A DNA stretch of 40,850 nt from Paracoccaceae bacterium (GCA_902573175.1 CACGIS010000005.1:1-40850); one strand, 5' to 3'; positions 17,561 through 27,376 are shown, counted from the stretch's first letter. The notes: generated by a model from the letters alone, not told the origin. Translations and numbers: made by a program.

Positions 17561-18654
17561 CTAAAGCGAAACGTATTGTAATAAAAGTGGGCTCAACTCT
17601 CTTGGTGGATAAAAACTCTGGAGATTTGAACTTAACTTGGCTTGAGTCGTTGGCTTCGGATGTGTCTTTACTTAAATCTAGGGGTATCGATCTTGTGTTA
17701 GTGTCTTCTGGCTCTATTGCTCTTGGACGAGGAATTCTTGGATTACAGGATGCTGAGCTTTCTTTAGAGAATAGTCAGGCCTCGGCTGCAGTTGGTCAAA
17801 TTAGGTTGGCCCGTGCATATGAGGAAGTACTAGCGCCATTCTTTGTTAAGACTGCACAAATATTAGTTACCTTAGAGGATAGCTCTAGTCGCAGAAGATA
17901 TCTAAACACAAGGGCTACTATGGAAAGGCTACTAACTTTTGGTGTTGTGCCGATAGTTAACGAAAATGATACTGTTGCTACCGATGAAATACGTTATGGA
18001 GACAACGATAGGTTGGCTGCCCAGATTGCGGCGACTGTTAGTGCTGATAACTTAATCTTATTATCCGATGTTGATGGTTTGTATTCGAGTAATCCTTTAA
18101 CAAATCCAGATGCAAAAAGATTAGATATTATTAAAGAAATAACCCCTGAAATCGAGGAAATGGCAGGCGAAGGCGTTTCGGGTATTTCTAAGGGTGGAAT
18201 GATAACAAAACTTATGGCGGCTCGAACAGCTACGCAGGCTGGTTGCGCTATGGTAATTACCAAAGGGGACGTTCCCAATCCGATAACGGAGCTTGAGAAC
18301 GGAGCAAATTGCACTTGGTTTAAGCCGAATGTAGATCCACAAACCGCCAGAAAAAGATGGATTTCATCCCAGAAGTCTGTTGGTAAATTGATCATTGATC
18401 AGGGCGCTGTGACTGCTTTAATAGATGGAAAGAGCCTGCTTCCTATTGGCGTAACCAGTATTGAGGGTAATTTTTCAAGAGGAGATATTGTGAGTATTTA
18501 TTCAGTCAGTGGACGTGAATTGGCGAAAGGTATATGTGCATATCCTGCAGTAGAAGCAAAATTAATTATTGGCCAAAATAGTAATGAAATAGAAGCCATT
18601 CTTGGTTATGCTGGTAGGGCTGCAGTTGTTCACCGAGACGATTTAGCATTTTAA
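17548..18654 (+). CDS. proB: Glutamate 5-kinase
   Basis: First enzyme of proline synthesis, phosphorylating glutamate with ATP. The 368 residues comprise an amino-acid kinase domain ([12 protein letters not shown] at the N-terminus, [66 protein letters not shown]) and a C-terminal PUA domain (about residues 280-365; [19 protein letters not shown]). In characterised members the kinase domain is feedback-inhibited by proline. Its ATG lies inside the end of obgE (13-base overlap) and its stop is eight bases before proA, so obgE-proB-proA is one unit. Confidence 0.96.
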   Translation: MASLTKAKRIVIKVGSTLLVDKNSGDLNLTWLESLASDVSLLKSRGIDLVLVSSGSIALGRGILGLQDAELSLENSQASAAVGQIRLARAYEEVLAPFFVKTAQILVTLEDSSSRRRYLNTRATMERLLTFGVVPIVNENDTVATDEIRYGDNDRLAAQIAATVSADNLILLSDVDGLYSSNPLTNPDAKRLDIIKEITPEIEEMAGEGVSGISKGGMITKLMAARTATQAGCAMVITKGDVPNPITELENGANCTWFKPNVDPQTARKRWISSQKSVGKLIIDQGAVTALIDGKSLLPIGVTSIEGNFSRGDIVSIYSVSGRELAKGICAYPAVEAKLIIGQNSNEIEAILGYAGRAAVVHRDDLAF

Positions 18655-18662
18655 GGTTGGTT

Positions 18663-19919
18663 ATGTCAGACATACATTCTCTAGTTGTTGATATAGGTAG
18701 AAAAGCTCGAGAAGCATCTCGGAGACTAGCTGTTGCATCTAGTCTGCAAAAAAAAGATGCGTTAAATTTTGGTGCAGACTCAATCAGGGAAAACACTGCA
18801 AAGATATTAGAACAAAATAAAAAAGACCTTGATTTTGGAGTGTCCAAAGGCTTGTCAAATGCTTTGATGGATCGATTGCTTTTAAATGAAGAGAGAATAG
18901 GTTCAATGATTAATGGTCTGCAAGCGATTGCCAATCAAGACGATCCTATTGGTGAAATTATGCAGGCATGGAGACGCCCAAATGGTCTTGAAATTAAAAG
19001 AGTTCGTACGCCCTTAGGGGTAATTGGCGTAATATATGAAAGTCGTCCAAACGTAACTGCTGACGCGGGTGCCCTTTGTTTAAAAGCAGGAAATGCAGTA
19101 ATTTTGCGAGGGGGTTCTGAAAGCTATAACAGTTCCATTGCCATACATAATTGTCTGCAAGAAGGCTTGTCAAAGGCGAATTTACCTAAGAACTCTATTC
19201 AGCTTATCCCTACGAAAGACAGGGCTGCGGTTGCGAGCCTTCTAAAATTGACTGAGTATATTGATGTTATTGTGCCTAGAGGCGGTAAAAGTCTGGTTGG
19301 GCTGGTCCAATCGGAGGCAAGAGTTCCGGTATTTGCGCACCTAGAGGGAATTGTTCACATATATCTAGATAAAACTGCGGATCCAAGAAAAGCATTTGAT
19401 GTGATTTTGAACTCAAAAACGAGGCGCACCGGAATCTGTGGTGCTGCAGAATGCCTATTAATCAACAAAGATATACTAAACGGCTTGGGTTCTGATATCG
19501 TTAAAATGCTTCTTGATTCTGGAGTAGAGGTAAGAGCTGACAAAGAGGTAGCTAAAATACCGGGAACAGTCGCAGCTAATAAAGATGATTGGGGTAATGA
19601 ATTTTTAGATAGCAAAATAGCAGTTAGAGCCGTGGCTGATCTGGACGAAGCAATAAATCATATTCAAAACTACAGTTCGAGTCATACAGATTGTATAATC
19701 ACAGAAAATTTAGAGGCTCGAGATGAATTCTTTACTCAGCTAGACAGCGCAATTTTAATGCATAACGCTTCAACACAATTTGCTGATGGTGGAGAGTTTG
19801 GTATGGGAGCAGAAATAGGCATTGCAACTGGAAAGTTGCATGCAAGAGGGCCCGTTGGGACTGTTCAATTAACTTCATTTCAGTATCTCGTCGAAGGGCA
19901 GGGAACGATCAGAAAGTAA
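18663..19919 (+). CDS. proA: Gamma-glutamyl phosphate reductase
   Basis: Second enzyme of proline synthesis, reducing glutamyl-5-phosphate with NADPH to the semialdehyde; it belongs to the aldehyde dehydrogenase superfamily. It has 418 residues from the ATG at 18663. An in-frame TTG two codons earlier is less likely, because AAGG lies six bases before the ATG. The N-terminal helix [31 protein letters not shown], the [14 protein letters not shown] cofactor region and catalytic Cys259 in [13 protein letters not shown] are intact. The C-terminal block [27 protein letters not shown] is also intact. It directly follows proB. No terminator is seen behind it. Confidence 0.96.
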   Translation: MSDIHSLVVDIGRKAREASRRLAVASSLQKKDALNFGADSIRENTAKILEQNKKDLDFGVSKGLSNALMDRLLLNEERIGSMINGLQAIANQDDPIGEIMQAWRRPNGLEIKRVRTPLGVIGVIYESRPNVTADAGALCLKAGNAVILRGGSESYNSSIAIHNCLQEGLSKANLPKNSIQLIPTKDRAAVASLLKLTEYIDVIVPRGGKSLVGLVQSEARVPVFAHLEGIVHIYLDKTADPRKAFDVILNSKTRRTGICGAAECLLINKDILNGLGSDIVKMLLDSGVEVRADKEVAKIPGTVAANKDDWGNEFLDSKIAVRAVADLDEAINHIQNYSSSHTDCIITENLEARDEFFTQLDSAILMHNASTQFADGGEFGMGAEIGIATGKLHARGPVGTVQLTSFQYLVEGQGTIRK

Positions 19920-19954
19920 GTGTCTTTTTAATTTTTTGATTAACTAGTTCAAGT

Positions 19955-19961
19955 AAAGGAG
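19955..19961 (+). promoter_or_regulatory. Ribosome-binding site fixing the TTG start of the DUF3553 gene
   Basis: AAAGGAG is followed after six bases by TTG at 19968-19970. Together with family alignment it defines the start of a gene short enough to be missed. Confidence 0.75.
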
Positions 19962-19967
19962 ACAAGT

Positions 19968-20147
19968 TTGGATGATTTAAACCCATTTTTAGAACCTGGG
20001 ATGTATGTGCGTCACCCAACTGAAAGAGATTGGGGTGTTGGGCAGGTTCAATCATCGATCAAAGGAAAAGTAACAGTGAACTTTGAAGAAAATGGTAAAG
20101 TTGTAATCGATGGAACACGCATTAGTTTAGAAATTGTTTCGAATTAA
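19968..20147 (+). CDS. DUF3553 small protein
   Basis: A 59-residue protein: the pattern LEPGMYVRHPTERDWGVGQV, then GKVTVNFEENGKVVIDG and a hydrophobic C-terminus, matches the DUF3553 family known from Alphaproteobacteria. The start is TTG with an ideal AAAGGAG six bases ahead. The order of small beta strands with a conserved G-x-x-V-x-H-P and a W-G-x-G-x-V resembles the SH3/Tudor-like fold of CarD and of the UvrD/PcrA C-terminus; this resemblance is my inference. It sits 48 bases after proA and 60 before olsB. The function is unknown. Confidence 0.82.
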   Translation: MDDLNPFLEPGMYVRHPTERDWGVGQVQSSIKGKVTVNFEENGKVVIDGTRISLEIVSN

Positions 20148-20149
20148 TC

Positions 20150-20155
20150 TATAAT
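20150..20155 (+). promoter_or_regulatory. Possible -10 element of the olsBA operon
   Basis: A perfect TATAAT lies just after the DUF3553 stop, 52 bases before the olsB ATG. The hexamer 17-18 bases upstream (TTTAGA/TTAGAA) is a poor -35, so this is tentative. Confidence 0.33.
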
Positions 20156-20207
20156 CTTCATTCTATTTATCATTGCACTATAAATTTAAAATTATTAACT
20201 GAGATCG

Positions 20208-20978
20208 ATGCTTCAACATACTCCAAAATTTAGAACGAAAATTGCTGACAGTCCATGTGAGTTTATAGCCGCACAGAAATTGCGTTATCGTATCTTTGTT
20301 CGGGAGTTAGGCGGAGGTGGAGATTTGGTTGATCATGATTCTGGCCTTGAACGAGATCGTTTTGATCCTTATTTTGATCACATCCTTCTGTTTGATGATG
20401 CTCGAAAAAATAACCCCATTATAGGCGTTTACAGGGTTATGACTTGCGAGAAAGCTTTTGAACTTGGAGAATTTTATAGTGATGAAGAGTATGATCTGTC
20501 GATGCTGCGTCAATCTGGTAAAAAGCTACTAGAGTTGGGTCGATCATGTTTGGAATATGATTACAGAGGGGGAACTGCTTTAGCTTATTTATGGCAGGCA
20601 GTAGCAAACTATGCACTAGAGCGGAAAGTAGAAATTCTATTTGGCGTGGCTAGCTTTCATGGGACAGATGTATCGGAATTGGCTGAACCATTAAGTTTAT
20701 TGCATCATCAGTATTTGGCTGATGAAAAATTAAGGCCAGTTGCAAAAAAACCGTTCAATCAGAAAATGAACATTTTAGAACCAGATGTAATTGATCGAAA
20801 ATTGGCTGTTTTAAAAATGCCTGCTTTGATAAAAAGTTATATAAAGCTTGGGGGGAAAGTCGGTTTAGATGCCTACGTAGATCATAAATTCAATACCACA
20901 GACGTATGCTTGATCATGGATACTTCTTTGGTTGATCAAAAAAGAAAAAGATTTTTTACCAAAGGAGACCTTACTTGA
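20208..20978 (+). CDS. olsB: L-ornithine N-alpha-acyltransferase
   Basis: Transfers a 3-hydroxyacyl chain from acyl carrier protein to the alpha-amino group of ornithine, the first step of ornithine-lipid synthesis. The 256 residues belong to the acetyltransferase-like (GNAT-fold) OlsB family. The N-terminal AAQKLRYRIFVRELGG, the acidic DHDSGLERDRFDPYFDHI and the central LLELGRSCLEYDYRGG with LAYLWQAVANYALER are diagnostic, together with LFGVASFHGTD. Its stop overlaps the olsA TTG by four bases. The assignment is strengthened by the adjacent acyltransferase, the usual olsB-olsA pair in Rhodobacterales. Ornithine lipids often rise under phosphate limitation, but no Pho box was found here. Confidence 0.92.
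   Translation: MLQHTPKFRTKIADSPCEFIAAQKLRYRIFVRELGGGGDLVDHDSGLERDRFDPYFDHILLFDDARKNNPIIGVYRVMTCEKAFELGEFYSDEEYDLSMLRQSGKKLLELGRSCLEYDYRGGTALAYLWQAVANYALERKVEILFGVASFHGTDVSELAEPLSLLHHQYLADEKLRPVAKKPFNQKMNILEPDVIDRKLAVLKMPALIKSYIKLGGKVGLDAYVDHKFNTTDVCLIMDTSLVDQKRKRFFTKGDLT
20961..20967 (+). promoter_or_regulatory. Ribosome-binding site fixing the TTG start of olsA
   Basis: AAAGGAG lies seven bases before the TTG at 20975-20977, whose last two bases begin the olsB TGA stop. No better start exists downstream before the conserved region. Confidence 0.75.
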
Positions 20979-21829
20979 CTACCACCTGGATAAGTGAAGA
21001 AGGTGAGCCAATCGATAAAAAAATTTCAATTTTTGGATGGATGCGGGTATTTAGTCGCGGTAGCGCAATCATATTTATTATATTATTTGGCCTAATTTTA
21101 AAATTTGTACTTAGGCTTTTTGAAAAGCCACTATTTGGCGATAGGCGACCAGTGACCCCGTACATAACAGTTTTGGTTAGCAAGATTTCCCTTTGGCTGT
21201 TGTCCATCCCAGTTACGCGTTGTGGTGCTCCTCTTTTACAGCCTGGTGCCTTCGTTGCTAATCATACTTCCTGGCTAGATATATTTGCCTTAAATTCTGG
21301 TCAGAGCCTCTATTTCGTTTCAAAATCAGAAGTATCCAAATGGCCTGTTATAGGATTGCTAGCCAAAGCAACGGGAACTTTATTTATTCGCCGAGAGTCA
21401 AAAGAGGCTGTTGCCCAGAAAAAACTATTTGGGCAAAGAATAAAAATGGGCCATAGGCTTTTATTTTTTCCTGAGGGCACATCTACTGACGGTATGAGAG
21501 TGTTACCTTTTAAATCGGCTTTATTTCAGGCTTTTTTTGATTTAGGATCGAATTCACCGTGTTACATCCAACCAGTAACCGTAACTTACTTTGCTCCTAA
21601 AAATGAAGATCCTAGGTTCTATGGTTGGTGGGGTGATATGTCATTTGCGGTACATCTGTTAAAAACAATCGCTTCAAGGAGGCAAGGTAGCATAGAGGTT
21701 CGATACCATGAACCTTTATTGGTTTCTAATTTTGCCAAAAGAAAAGAGCTTGCGGCAGCGGCAGAGAAAATAGTTAGATCTGCACATATTTTTGCAGTCT
21801 CTAATCTGAAAAACCAAGCAAGTGATTAA
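20975..21829 (+). CDS. olsA: Lyso-ornithine-lipid O-acyltransferase
   Basis: Second enzyme of ornithine-lipid synthesis, esterifying the hydroxyl of lyso-ornithine lipid; it is a PlsC-family membrane acyltransferase. The 284 residues contain N-terminal hydrophobic segments (about 31-50 and 63-82). The catalytic HX4D motif is at NHTSWLD (His97, Asp102), the second motif lies around GTLFIRRES, and FPEGTST is at 165-171. The start is TTG, chosen because of the AAAGGAG site and the four-base overlap with olsB. The last 29 bases overlap the 3' end of the convergent ThiE-like gene. A role as a second phosphatidate-forming PlsC is possible, but the context favours OlsA. Confidence 0.9.
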   Translation: MTTTWISEEGEPIDKKISIFGWMRVFSRGSAIIFIILFGLILKFVLRLFEKPLFGDRRPVTPYITVLVSKISLWLLSIPVTRCGAPLLQPGAFVANHTSWLDIFALNSGQSLYFVSKSEVSKWPVIGLLAKATGTLFIRRESKEAVAQKKLFGQRIKMGHRLLFFPEGTSTDGMRVLPFKSALFQAFFDLGSNSPCYIQPVTVTYFAPKNEDPRFYGWWGDMSFAVHLLKTIASRRQGSIEVRYHEPLLVSNFAKRKELAAAAEKIVRSAHIFAVSNLKNQASD

Positions 21830-22421
21830 GCTCATTTAAAGGATTATTCGCTTTCCATATCTCATTTCCAAAAGCCAAAAAATCTGTTGCTTTTTCTAGA
21901 TCATTTACAACTTTTTTATTGAGGCCTCCTTCTGATATTACTGGGGTTTCTATCATTGTGCTCCACCACACAAACAAATCAGGGTTTGCAATAGTACCAT
22001 CTTTAAGGGTTGTATTACTCAGTGGTCCAAAACTTATATAGTCAGCCCCAGCTTCTCCTGCCGTTATCCCGTTATGTTTTGAATTCCCGCAGAAAGCACC
22101 AACAATTGCCTCTTTTCCCAAATTTTCACGTGCTTTTCGAACATTTCTTGCTCCGTCTGACAAGTGTACCCCATCCAGTCCATGTTTTTGCACAAATAAA
22201 AAATGATCTTCGATAACAATCGCAACATCTCTAGAATGACAAATATTTCTTATAACATCAGCAGTTTTTGCAATAGTATTTTCTTCTTGAGTAGAGAGCG
22301 CCAATCTAAAACAAGAGATCTCAATTGAATCCAGTATAGGTTTTAAATCTTCGGAAAATCTTTCGATTTCGAATTCAGCTGGACTAATAATATAAAGTTT
22401 AGGCTGCTCTGATTTTATCAT
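21801..22421 (-). CDS. Divergent ThiE/TenI-like protein
   Basis: A 206-residue TIM-barrel protein of the thiamine phosphate synthase superfamily. Family-like elements are LYIISP at the N-terminus, HGLDGVHLSDGARNVRKARE (residues 80-99), VGAFCGNSKHNGITAGEAGADYISFGPL (108-134) and a C-terminal ETPVISEGGLNKK. Several positions used by true ThiE look changed: the QLR strand reads CFRLAL, and the N-D-R pyrophosphate motif reads EDHF. It may be a paralogue with another substrate. The chosen start is the ATG at 22419-22421; an in-frame TTG two codons earlier is possible. Its 3' end overlaps olsA by 29 bases in convergent orientation. No TPP riboswitch is visible upstream. Confidence 0.75.
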   Translation of the reverse strand: MIKSEQPKLYIISPAEFEIERFSEDLKPILDSIEISCFRLALSTQEENTIAKTADVIRNICHSRDVAIVIEDHFLFVQKHGLDGVHLSDGARNVRKARENLGKEAIVGAFCGNSKHNGITAGEAGADYISFGPLSNTTLKDGTIANPDLFVWWSTMIETPVISEGGLNKKVVNDLEKATDFLAFGNEIWKANNPLNELNHLLGFSD

Positions 22422-22534
22422 TTCCAAAAGCCAATTTAGTGATTAACTAAGCAGTAAACCCAAAAACAAAATTAACCAATATCAACAAACAAATTTTTAT
22501 ATTTGGGTCTGGAAAAAAATTTATTGATCGATTT

Positions 22535-22540
22535 GAAGGA
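22535..22540 (+). promoter_or_regulatory. Ribosome-binding site favouring a GTG start for the TrmJ-like gene
   Basis: GAAGGA is followed after seven bases by GTG at 22548. An upstream in-frame TTG at 22503 lacks such a site. Confidence 0.6.
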
Positions 22541-22547
22541 ATTAAAG

Positions 22548-23291
22548 GTGCCATTAGAGAAGAAACAACCGTGTTTTATTTTGGTAAATCCGCAAATGGG
22601 AGAAAATATAGGCGCTTCAGCTCGTGGAATGTGGAATTTTGGTTTAGAGCGTATGCGGATCGTTTCACCAAGGGATGGTTGGCCCAATCAAAAAGCGGTG
22701 GCTATGGCAAGTGGCGCAGGTCGATTATTAGACGAAGCATTGATTTTTCCGACTTTTAATGATGCCATAGCTGACCAAAATTTCGTTTTTGCTACTACAG
22801 CCAGACCGAGGGATTTAATAAAACCAATATACTCTCCCAAGGAGGCGATCAAACTTGCTTCTAGTAAAATATCCAAGGGGCAAAATGTAGGGTTTGCGTT
22901 TGGCCCTGAAAGATCAGGCCTTGAGAATTCAGACATCATTAAAGCTAACGCAATTGTGTCTGTTCCAGTAAATGAACAGTTCCCATCGCTGAACTTGGCT
23001 CAATGCATTCTTTTATTAGCTTATGAGTGGATGCTTAAATCTACGAACCTAAGTAGTGATAAATCAAACTCAGAGGGATCAGATATGGTTCCTTTAATGA
23101 AGGTGGAAAAGCTTTCTCAGTATTTTGAACATGCATTAGAAAACTCTGGCTTTTTTTATCCTGAAGATAAAGCAGAAAGTATGAAAGCTAATTTTAGAAA
23201 TATGTGGTCTCGAATGCCTTTAACTAACTCGGATGTGCAAATTTTCTATGGTATGCTAAGACAATTGCTTAGAACAAATAAAAAAAGTTGA
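22548..23291 (+). CDS. trmJ: TrmJ-like SPOUT RNA 2'-O-methyltransferase
   Basis: An S-adenosylmethionine-dependent RNA ribose methyltransferase of the SpoU/TrmH class, TrmJ group, expected to methylate tRNA position 32. It has 247 residues from the GTG start. The knot fold is marked by CFILVNPQMGENIGASARGMWNFGL at the N-terminus, VSPRDGWPNQKAVAMASGAG (a lineage-typical insertion), FAFGPERSGLEN and the C-terminal VPVNEQFPSLNLAQCILLLAYEW loop that binds cofactor. A C-terminal helical tail of about 80 residues follows. The frame extends to 22503, adding 15 residues that look non-conserved. It stands between the divergent ThiE-like gene and ctaA. Confidence 0.87.
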   Translation: MPLEKKQPCFILVNPQMGENIGASARGMWNFGLERMRIVSPRDGWPNQKAVAMASGAGRLLDEALIFPTFNDAIADQNFVFATTARPRDLIKPIYSPKEAIKLASSKISKGQNVGFAFGPERSGLENSDIIKANAIVSVPVNEQFPSLNLAQCILLLAYEWMLKSTNLSSDKSNSEGSDMVPLMKVEKLSQYFEHALENSGFFYPEDKAESMKANFRNMWSRMPLTNSDVQIFYGMLRQLLRTNKKS

Positions 23292-23373
23292 GATCATATA
23301 TATTTTTACTAGTTGTAAATTATAGAGGGTTCGTTGCAGGTAAGTACTGCGGGAAGCGTTGTGGTAAATAATT

Positions 23374-24516
23374 ATGAGTAAAAAAAGAGCTATTTTTCAA
23401 GAGGTTTCGGATAGCGAAAAACCAATTGCAAGCAATAGTGTTGGAATAATTGAGAAAAACTCCAATGAGAAAATAAAAAATACAATTCAGTTATGGTTGA
23501 AAACCCTATTTTTTCTTATTGTTTTAATTATATTAGTAGGTGGTTTAACACGCCTAACAGACAGTGGACTATCAATAACTGAGTGGAAACCTATCACTGG
23601 TGCATTACCGCCATTTTCGGCAGAAAGTTGGGCGGCTGAGTTTAACAAATATAAACAAATCCCAGAGTATAAATTACAAAACGATGGCATGAGCTTAAGT
23701 GAGTTTAAATTTATTTACTGGTGGGAGTGGGGCCATCGGCAGCTTGGCCGTGTTATTGGCTTAGTTTGGTTTTTTGGGTTTATTTCCTTATTATCATTTG
23801 GAAAAATCCAGAAACCTTGGCGGCTAAGATTGTTACTTATAGGTGTTTTAATAGGTGTTCAGGCAACAATCGGTTGGTGGATGGTTTCAAGCGGGTTGAC
23901 CGGTACTGTGTTAGATGTAGCTAGTTATCGACTCGCGACACATTTAGGGCTCGCATTCATTATTCTTGGATACATAATGTGGTTTGTTCTTCTGTTAGGT
24001 AGAAGCGAAACTTTCTTACTGCAAGCGCGTAGAAATGCAGAACCAAAATTTATGTTGCTATCGACGGGTTTATTACATTTAACGTTTTTACAAATTCTAT
24101 TTGGAGCTCTGGTAGCTGGAATTGATGCCGGCAGATCATATACTGATTGGCCTTTGATGGCAGGTCAATTTTTTCCACCAGATTTGTTTTATTTGAACCC
24201 TTGGTGGAGGAACTTTTTTGAGGATCCTGGCTTAGTGCAATTTGTTCATCGAGTTAGTGGTTATGTTCTATTTATTTTTTGCGTCTATAGTTGGTCAAGT
24301 ATCAGAAAATCGGGGAATGAAAGTTTAAAGTTTGCCTTTAATCTAATTTTTGCAATTGCTTTTTTCCAAATGGTTGTGGGAATAGTTACGGTAATGTATG
24401 CTGCTCCATGGGAGATTGCCATCGTTCACCAGTTTGGCGCAATATTACTTTGGGTTTCTGTCTTGAGGGCGAGGTTTATCACTAAATATCCGCCAAACAA
24501 CGCCTTATCAAAGTAG
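23374..24516 (+). CDS. ctaA: Haem A synthase (COX15/CtaA type 2)
   Basis: Oxidises haem O to haem A for aa3-type cytochrome oxidase; inner-membrane protein. The 380 residues show about eight transmembrane segments in two homologous halves after a 38-residue hydrophilic N-terminus. Key features are LVGGLTRLTDSGLSITEWKPITGALPP, the haem-ligand region WWEWGHRQLGRVIG (His121), ATHLGLAF, FVHRVSGY and IVHQFGAILLW, so four histidine motifs are intact. There is no cysteine pair in the first periplasmic loop, as expected for the proteobacterial/mitochondrial type. Only 24 bases separate its stop from that of convergent gyrA, and no terminator is visible between them. Confidence 0.95.
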   Translation: MSKKRAIFQEVSDSEKPIASNSVGIIEKNSNEKIKNTIQLWLKTLFFLIVLIILVGGLTRLTDSGLSITEWKPITGALPPFSAESWAAEFNKYKQIPEYKLQNDGMSLSEFKFIYWWEWGHRQLGRVIGLVWFFGFISLLSFGKIQKPWRLRLLLIGVLIGVQATIGWWMVSSGLTGTVLDVASYRLATHLGLAFIILGYIMWFVLLLGRSETFLLQARRNAEPKFMLLSTGLLHLTFLQILFGALVAGIDAGRSYTDWPLMAGQFFPPDLFYLNPWWRNFFEDPGLVQFVHRVSGYVLFIFCVYSWSSIRKSGNESLKFAFNLIFAIAFFQMVVGIVTVMYAAPWEIAIVHQFGAILLWVSVLRARFITKYPPNNALSK

Positions 24517-24540
24517 TCAATTTTGTTTGTTTAAAGATTA

Positions 24541-27279
24541 TTAGTCTTGGTGACCTTCTTCTGCATCATCACCCTGATCTGCGATCCAAGCTACTGATAC
24601 AACTTCCTCATTTTCTTTAGTATCAAATACTTTGACACCACCAGCGCTTCTAGATCTAAAAGAGATACCCTCTACGGGAACTCGAATTGATTGACCGTTT
24701 GAAGTTGCCAACATTATTTGATCCTCAAGCTCTACGGGAAAACTTGCAACAATAGCTCCGCCCCGCATCGTTTTATCCATTGCTGCGACACCCATCCCCC
24801 CTCGGCCTCTCACGGGGTAGTCGTGGCTCGATGAAAGTTTACCTGCCCCACCAGAAGTGATCGTGAGTATTAAGTTTTCAGAAGCTGACATTTCTGCGTA
24901 ACGTTCAGGTGAGATGGTTGCATTTTCATTTACATCATCTTCATCTGAATTTATTTCCTCATCAATTAATCCAGATACTGCACGACGCATCTTTAAATAA
25001 GCCGATCTTTCATCTGGTGTTGCAATAAAATGTCTAATCACCGACATTGAGACGACTTTATCTTGACCTAAGAGTTTGATTCCTCGAACACCAGTTGATT
25101 TTCGGCCTTTGAATACTCTTACGGCAGTGGTTGAAAAGCGAATTGCTCTTCCAGAATCCGTAAAAAGCATTACATCCTCCTCTTCTCCAGCTATACGAGC
25201 ATTTACCAGTTCAGTACCTTCCTTCAAATCCATGGCTATTTTTCCATTAGATCGAACATTGGTAAAATCGGAAAGAGCGTTTCTTCTTATATCTCCAGCA
25301 GAAGTGGCAAAGACAATTTGCAAATTATCCCATTCTCTCTCTTCAACATCGACTGGCATTATTGCAGCTATCGAAACACCCACGGGAATTGGTAAAATGT
25401 TTACTATGGCTTTCCCTTTGGCGGTTCTGCCACCCAAGGGTAGTCTCCATGTCTTGAGTTTATAAGCCATACCGTCTGTTGTAAAAAATAGTAACTGAGT
25501 GTGGGTATTTGCAACGAATAGTGTCGTTACGACATCTTCGTCCTTCGTTTGCATGCCTGCTAGACCTTTACCACCGCGACGTTGTGCTCGAAAATCGATG
25601 AGTGGTGTGCGTTTAATATATCCTCCGGAAGTTACAGTTACGACCATGTCTTCGCGCTCAATTAGGTCTTCGTCCTCCATATCGCCAGACCACTCTACGA
25701 TCTCCGTTCTTCGAGGAACTGCGAACTGTTCTTTTACTTCTTTCAATTCATTCCTAATGATTTCCATGATTTTCTCACGAGAACCCAAAACCCCTAAGTA
25801 TTCTTTGATTTTTACTGAAAGCGTTTTTAACTCTTCTGTGACCTCTTTTACGCCAATTTGTGTTAGGCGTTGTAACCTTAATTCTAATATTGCTCTCGCT
25901 TGAGTTTCAGAAAGATTATAGGTATCATCTTTATTTATTGTATGGGTTGGGTCATCAATAAGTTTTATGTATTCAGAAATTGATCCAGCCGGCCAACGTC
26001 GCTGCATAAGTTTTTCACGAGCTTCGGCGGCATCAGAAGATGAACGTATAGTTGCAACCACTTCATCAACATTGGTAACTGCTACAGCGAGACCACAAAG
26101 AATATGTGAGCGTTCACGGGCTTTCCGCAATTCGAAAGCTGTTCTTCGAGCGACAACAATTTCTCTGAAGTCGATAAAGTTCTTTAAAAATGAACGCAGT
26201 GTTAATTGCTCTGGTCTGCCCCCATTTAAAGCTAACATGTTACAGCCGAAAGAGGTTTGCATGGGAGTAAATCGATAGAGTTGATTTAAAACAACCTCAG
26301 CAGTTGCATCTCTTTTTAATTCGACAACAACCCTTACGCCATTCCTGTCACTCTCATCTTGTACATGTGAAATTCCTTCTACTTTTTTATCGCGCACCTG
26401 CTCAGCAATTTTTTCTATCATAGAAGATTTGTTAACTTGATATGGGATTTCTTGAATTATAATGGCATATCGATCTTTTCTAAGCTCTTCAATTTTAGTT
26501 TTAGCCCGAATTATAACGCTACCTCGACCCTCAATATAGGCCTTGCGAGCGCCTGATCGACCCAACATCATCCCGCCAGTTGGGAAATCTGGACCAGGCA
26601 CATACTGTATTAAATCTTCCGAGCTCAAATCAGGAGCTTGTATTAGAGCTAGTGTCGCATCAACAACCTCACCAAGATTGTGCGGAGGAATATTTGTTGC
26701 CATCCCTACAGCAATTCCTCCCGCTCCATTAACCAACATATTCGGAAAGCGGGCCGGGAGGACTGAAGGTTCTCGATCCTTTCCATCATAATTGTCCTGA
26801 AAGTCAACGGTGTCTTTATCTATGTCACTTAATAGGAAGGCTGCAGGTTTATCCATTCGCACTTCTGTATACCTCATGGCCGCAGGATTATCCCCATCCA
26901 TAGACCCAAAATTTCCTTGCCCGTCTAGCAAGGGCAAAGACATGGAAAACGGCTGAGCCATTCTGACCAAAGCATCATAAATTGCACTGTCGCCGTGCGG
27001 GTGATATTTACCCATAACATCGCCTACAGGCCTCGCAGATTTTCGATATGATTTTTCATGGGTGTTGCCTGTCTCGTGCATTGCATACAAAATTCGACGA
27101 TGCACGGGCTTTAATCCGTCCCTTAAATCTGGTATCGCCCTACTTACAATAACGCTCATTGCATAATCTAAGTAGGAAGTTTTTAGCTCTTTTGTTATCG
27201 AGATTGATGGACCGTCGTATGGCTTGCGCTCAACAATGCGTGATCCACCTTCTTCTGATTTATCTTCTGAGTCGCTCAA
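24541..27279 (-). CDS. gyrA: DNA gyrase subunit A
   Basis: Breakage-reunion subunit of gyrase, 912 residues. The N-terminal domain shows [26 protein letters not shown]. The quinolone-resistance region reads [18 protein letters not shown] (Ser98 and Asp102 equal the sensitive E. coli Ser83 and Asp87). The catalytic Tyr137 is in [10 protein letters not shown]. The beta-pinwheel C-terminal domain carries the GyrA box QRRGGKG, which separates it from ParC, and it has an acidic tail. The start is TTG at 27277-27279 with AGGTG eight bases upstream; no ATG lies near, and the conserved region begins about 20 residues later. A TATAAT-containing promoter is positioned correctly upstream. Confidence 0.97.
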   Translation of the reverse strand: MSDSEDKSEEGGSRIVERKPYDGPSISITKELKTSYLDYAMSVIVSRAIPDLRDGLKPVHRRILYAMHETGNTHEKSYRKSARPVGDVMGKYHPHGDSAIYDALVRMAQPFSMSLPLLDGQGNFGSMDGDNPAAMRYTEVRMDKPAAFLLSDIDKDTVDFQDNYDGKDREPSVLPARFPNMLVNGAGGIAVGMATNIPPHNLGEVVDATLALIQAPDLSSEDLIQYVPGPDFPTGGMMLGRSGARKAYIEGRGSVIIRAKTKIEELRKDRYAIIIQEIPYQVNKSSMIEKIAEQVRDKKVEGISHVQDESDRNGVRVVVELKRDATAEVVLNQLYRFTPMQTSFGCNMLALNGGRPEQLTLRSFLKNFIDFREIVVARRTAFELRKARERSHILCGLAVAVTNVDEVVATIRSSSDAAEAREKLMQRRWPAGSISEYIKLIDDPTHTINKDDTYNLSETQARAILELRLQRLTQIGVKEVTEELKTLSVKIKEYLGVLGSREKIMEIIRNELKEVKEQFAVPRRTEIVEWSGDMEDEDLIEREDMVVTVTSGGYIKRTPLIDFRAQRRGGKGLAGMQTKDEDVVTTLFVANTHTQLLFFTTDGMAYKLKTWRLPLGGRTAKGKAIVNILPIPVGVSIAAIMPVDVEEREWDNLQIVFATSAGDIRRNALSDFTNVRSNGKIAMDLKEGTELVNARIAGEEEDVMLFTDSGRAIRFSTTAVRVFKGRKSTGVRGIKLLGQDKVVSMSVIRHFIATPDERSAYLKMRRAVSGLIDEEINSDEDDVNENATISPERYAEMSASENLILTITSGGAGKLSSSHDYPVRGRGGMGVAAMDKTMRGGAIVASFPVELEDQIMLATSNGQSIRVPVEGISFRSRSAGGVKVFDTKENEEVVSVAWIADQGDDAEEGHQD

Positions 27280-27320
27280 GGTTACGCACCTATCTGAAAA
27301 TACTATATTTTGTTAGTTTT

Positions 27321-27350
27321 ATTATAGCAGAGCATGTATGTTGTGCGCAA
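27321..27350 (-). promoter_or_regulatory. Candidate promoter of gyrA
   Basis: On the minus strand a perfect TATAAT (complement of 27321-27326) is preceded after 18 bases by TTGCGC (complement of 27345-27350). Transcription would start about 35 bases before the TTG initiation codon. The -10 is convincing and the -35 matches only three bases. Confidence 0.55.
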
Positions 27351-27376
27351 TGAAAGACTTTAGATAATTCTTAAAA

